64,000 bases of DNA, from contig NZ_CP109130.1 in the NCBI RefSeq assembly GCF_035917975.1, positions 558,001 through 622,000 on the forward strand, in the 5' to 3' direction. Each line of letters opens with the position of its first letter. Position 1 is the first letter of the stretch. This DNA comes from Streptosporangium sp. NBC_01756 (lineage in GTDB: Bacteria; Actinomycetota; Actinomycetes; Streptosporangiales; Streptosporangiaceae). This document shows positions 61,763-64,000 of this stretch, piece after piece. The position numbers and the translations under genes are program-made. The notes under the pieces were generated by a model. That model was not told the DNA's origin, did not search any database, and saw only the letters and a list, made by a program, of their open reading frames with translations.

Positions 61763-62025
61763 CCTGTGCGACGTTCCGCAACGGAGGTCGCGAACCGGCG
61801 GTCGAGACCCCGAGGCCGCCGGGGCGGTCTTCCCCGCCCACGACGTCCCAGGCCGGCAAGGATCTGCGCTTCCCATGAGGAACGGGCCACTGGCCGTCGG
61901 GAGGCCCGGGGCCGGTGACGCGGAAGGCCCGGGGTCCGGAGGCCCGGGGTCCGGAGGCGCGGGGTCCGGAGGCGCGGGGTCCGGAGGCGCGCCCATGGCG
62001 TCCAGCCGTCGCTCGGCCCGGTCCA
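61763..62025 (-). pseudogene. Right arm of inverted repeat: truncated copy of the Clp-N gene 3' end
   Basis: 263 bp, reverse-oriented copy of 57833-58051. On the minus strand it encodes the Clp-N tail (DRAERRLDAMGAPPDP...), but the copy has no upstream part, carries a one-base deletion that shifts frame, and has lost the original stop (TGA to TGG). It differs from the left arm at about a dozen positions and by three extra 15-bp units. Confidence 0.8.
61926..61985. repeat. Four tandem 15-bp units in the right arm
   Basis: Four consecutive 15-bp units (GGC[C/G]CGGGGTCCGGA) fill 61926-61985; the left arm has only one. In the old reading frame each unit encodes five residues (PPDPG or PPDPA). 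Confidence 0.85.
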
Positions 62026-62064
62026 ATGATCTCGAAACGGGTGAGTGCCCGCGCGGCGGGTGCG

Positions 62065-62109
62065 GCCTCCCCGGTCCGGGGCCCCTGAGCGATCCCGGAC
62101 CGGAGAGGC
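62065..62109 (-). terminator. Terminator of the ACT-GNAT gene
   Basis: Sixteen-base arms (62065-62080 and 62094-62109) pair with one mismatch around a 13-base loop; they begin 12 bases past the gene's stop on the minus strand. Confidence 0.65.
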
Positions 62110-62121
62110 GAGGTGATGGGC

Positions 62122-63156
62122 TCAGCTCGGGGATGCCGTCGCCATCACGCCCACGGCCAGCCTGGCTTCCACCATGCTGGGGTCCTCGGTGTGGCTCAGA
62201 GTCGCGCCCAGCGAGACCAGGAGCCTGCGCATGCGCGTGTTGTCCGCGAGCAGGGTGGCCCTGACCTCGGCGAACCCCAGATCGCGGGCCTCGGCGACGA
62301 CCATCCTGGCCAGCGCCGCGCCCAGCCCCCTGCCCTGCCAGCGGTCCTCGACCAGGAAGGCCATCTCCGCGATGCCGGGGTCGGGGGTGAACATCAGGTT
62401 GGCCAGCGCGACCACCTGGCCGTCGTACCCGGCGACCAGCGAGTGACCGCGGGTGCGGTCGCAGAGCCGGTCGAAGACGCGGGGCGGCAGCACGGGCATC
62501 GAGGTGAAGTAGCGGAACCGGCGCGACTCCGGCGAGCAGCGGTCGTGCAGGTCGCGGACCGCCTCACGATAGAGCTGCGTGAGCGGGCGGACCTGGGTCT
62601 CGGTGCCGTCGGACAGCTTGACGACCCGTTCGCTCCCGGTCGGCTGGTGGGGCGGGGGCTGCGCAAGCCGGACGAAGGAGGCGGCCCGCGCGGCCTCGGT
62701 CAGGGTGAAGGGCAACTCGGCCCGGCGCACCCGGATGGCGCGGCGCGGCGCCACGGGCACGGTCAGCAACGTGGGATCCGGCAGGTCGCTCATGTCCGAA
62801 CCGTAGACCCAGCGGGAGTCGTCGGCGCGCAGCAGTTCTCCCAGCAGTTCGGGGAGCCGCCAGGGCATCGCGCGCAGCCGGGACGCGAGCAGGAGCGCGC
62901 GGGTGGGCTCGTCGGTGAGCTGGTGGGCGGTGGCAGGGACGACCTGGACCCGGCGGCCACCGGCCGCCTCCAGCGCCTCGCGCACGGCCTCGGGACCCGC
63001 GGGGATCTCCGTCACGAACTCGTCCACGGTGCCGTCCACGTCGGATTGGACGCTCAGCCCCAGAATGTTGCCGCCCTTGTCGGCGAGGGCCGCGGCCAGC
63101 GAGGCCAGCCGTCCCGGACGCTCGTCCACCGTCGTACGAATCCTCAGAAACCCCAT
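62122..63156 (-). CDS. ACT-GNAT fusion acetyltransferase
   Basis: 344 residues. The N-terminus is an ACT domain (LRIRTTVDERPGRLASLAAALADKGGNILGLSVQ, about residues 4-80). The C-terminal GNAT domain (about 170-330) contains the acetyl-CoA loop VEDRWQGRGLGAALARMVVAEARDLGF and the motif RRFRYFTSM typical of Pat-like protein acetyltransferases. In actinomycetes such fusions (studied in Micromonospora) are lysine acetyltransferases controlled by amino acids bound to the ACT domain, acting on acetyl-CoA synthetase. ATG 63156; it stands alone and is divergent from the FAD oxidoreductase. Confidence 0.88.
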   Translation of the reverse strand: MGFLRIRTTVDERPGRLASLAAALADKGGNILGLSVQSDVDGTVDEFVTEIPAGPEAVREALEAAGGRRVQVVPATAHQLTDEPTRALLLASRLRAMPWRLPELLGELLRADDSRWVYGSDMSDLPDPTLLTVPVAPRRAIRVRRAELPFTLTEAARAASFVRLAQPPPHQPTGSERVVKLSDGTETQVRPLTQLYREAVRDLHDRCSPESRRFRYFTSMPVLPPRVFDRLCDRTRGHSLVAGYDGQVVALANLMFTPDPGIAEMAFLVEDRWQGRGLGAALARMVVAEARDLGFAEVRATLLADNTRMRRLLVSLGATLSHTEDPSMVEARLAVGVMATASPS

Positions 63157-63265
63157 CGAAACGCTCCCTCCGTTGGGCACAGCCTGACGGATCCCTGTTA
63201 CAGGACTGCTACACAGGAGTGAGCCTGCCGTTACGTCTGGGACGATTGCCCATGACGCGGTTGTA

Positions 63266-63298
63266 CAACGGTTTCCGTTGGCAGGTACGCCATATATG
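63266..63298 (+). promoter_or_regulatory. Palindrome in the promoter region of the FAD oxidoreductase gene
   Basis: CAACGG-TTT-CCGTTG (63266-63280) is a perfect inverted repeat, followed by a symmetric CATATATG (63291-63298) that could supply a -10. They lie 25-57 bp before the ATG at 63323 and may form an operator. Confidence 0.35.
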
Positions 63299-63322
63299 AC
63301 GGATATAGCAGGATATGAGGCC

Positions 63323-64000
63323 ATGAGTACGCGTGTTCCCCTGAGCAAGGACTTCGTCAACGGGGATATCTCCTTCTGGTACCGCTCTCTCGGCATCCCC
63401 ACCGGCGGCGAACCCCTCGGCGGCGATCGCGAGGCCGACGTGGCCGTCGTCGGGGCCGGCTACACCGGTCTGTGGACCGCCTACTACCTGAAGAAGGCCA
63501 GCCCGAGCCTGCGGATCGTGGTGCTGGAGAAGGAGTTCGCCGGATACGGCGCGTCCGGGCGCAACGGCGGCTGGCTGGTGGGCGAGCTCGCGGGCACCCC
63601 CGAGCGCTACGCCCGCACCCATGGCGCGGAGGCGGCCAGACGGCTTCAGCGCGTGATGTTCGAGACGATCGACGAGGTCATCTCGGTCGCCGAGGACGAG
63701 GGCATCGACGCCGACATCGTCAAGGGCGGCGTCACCACGGTCGCCACCAACGCCGCCCAGGACAGACGGCTGCGCGAACTGCTCGCCCACGAGCGCCACT
63801 GGGGCTGGACCGAGGACGACGTCCGACTGCTGGACGCGACCGAGCGGGAGAGCCGCCTGCGGGTGGACGGCGCGGTCAGCGCGATCTGGAGTCCGCACTG
63901 CGCCCGGATCCAGCCCGCCAAGCTGGCCCGCGGCCTGGCCCGGACCGTGCGGGGGCTGGGGGTGGAGATCTTCGAGCGCACCCCGGTCACCGAGATCGCC
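63323..64000 (+). CDS. DAO-family FAD-dependent oxidoreductase (3' end outside window)
   Basis: 226 codons are visible and the frame runs off the right edge. After FWYRSLGIPTGGEPLGGDREADVAVVGAGYTGLWTAYYLKKASPSLRIVVLE the FAD-binding Rossmann motif and the GYGASGRNGGWLVGE signature are complete. The pattern is that of gamma-glutamylputrescine oxidase-like (PuuB/OrdL) amine oxidases; the substrate cannot be fixed without the C-terminus. ATG 63323 follows GAGG. Confidence 0.88.
   Translation, partial: MSTRVPLSKDFVNGDISFWYRSLGIPTGGEPLGGDREADVAVVGAGYTGLWTAYYLKKASPSLRIVVLEKEFAGYGASGRNGGWLVGELAGTPERYARTHGAEAARRLQRVMFETIDEVISVAEDEGIDADIVKGGVTTVATNAAQDRRLRELLAHERHWGWTEDDVRLLDATERESRLRVDGAVSAIWSPHCARIQPAKLARGLARTVRGLGVEIFERTPVTEIA

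Noticed and set aside
61926..61985. Four 15-bp direct repeats as a possible CRISPR-like array
   Set aside because: The units are contiguous with no spacers and derive from the Pro/Asp-rich coding tail; this is a minisatellite.

Overview
The window is about 64 kb of very GC-rich DNA with short intergenic gaps, many GTG starts and overlapping stop/start junctions. It looks like the chromosome of a filamentous actinomycete. A Streptosporangiaceae-like host is my inference; no rRNA or tRNA gene is present to prove it. Two blocks keep the gene order known from Mycobacterium tuberculosis Rv1445c-Rv1473A: enoyl-CoA hydratase / ABC-F / small HTH protein on the left, then sufR-sufB-sufD-sufC-sufS-sufU-DUF59, an ABC pair, COX15, ctaB, tkt-tal-zwf-opcA-pgl.

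Layout. 1-4.9 kb: multidrug ABC exporter (cut by the window edge), an EchA12-like protein, a small HTH protein and an ABC-F ATPase. 4.9-8.1 kb: an acVLRF1-type release-factor-like protein, an iron-box-controlled siderophore-interacting protein, a small membrane protein, an ArsR regulator with a coiled-coil partner, and a 55-aa DUF3073 protein. 8.1-9.3 kb: hisE-hisG. 9.4-16.3 kb: a peptide-family ABC importer facing a LacI regulator; a CebR/CelR-type palindrome suggests the substrate is a cello-oligosaccharide. 16.4-18.0 kb: DEAD-box helicase with an RG-rich tail. 18.4-24.9 kb: an eight-gene suf operon with a SufR-type operator and an iron box. 25-29.8 kb: Bcr/CflA efflux, an ABC-2 exporter, a GT-C-like membrane protein.

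29.9-44.3 kb is an accessory island for hydroxyproline/proline use, lying where M. tuberculosis has no such genes. One unit (44.3 to 38.1 kb, minus strand) encodes the whole trans-4-hydroxy-L-proline route: a three-subunit D-hydroxyproline dehydrogenase, a DapA-family deaminase, 4-hydroxyproline epimerase and alpha-ketoglutarate semialdehyde dehydrogenase. A second unit (38.0 to 30.8 kb, minus strand) encodes a branched-chain-type ABC importer, a second proline-racemase-family enzyme, an ornithine-cyclodeaminase-family reductase and a GntR/FCD regulator. Both units have a palindrome with an ATGT(G/C)ACAT core just upstream, which would make them one regulon.

44.5-48.6 kb: heme A synthase, a DUF218 protein, a PrsW-family protease and heme O synthase. 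48.9-57.1 kb: tkt-tal-pgi-zwf-opcA-pgl (pentose phosphate pathway). 57.3-62.1 kb: a stand-alone Clp N-domain protein, then a MacB-type ABC transporter with a NarL-type two-component system, enclosed by inverted repeats of about 220/263 bp made from the 3' end of the Clp-N gene. This cassette and its arms are the least ordinary structure in the window. 62.1-64 kb: an ACT-GNAT acetyltransferase and the start of a FAD oxidoreductase cut by the right edge.
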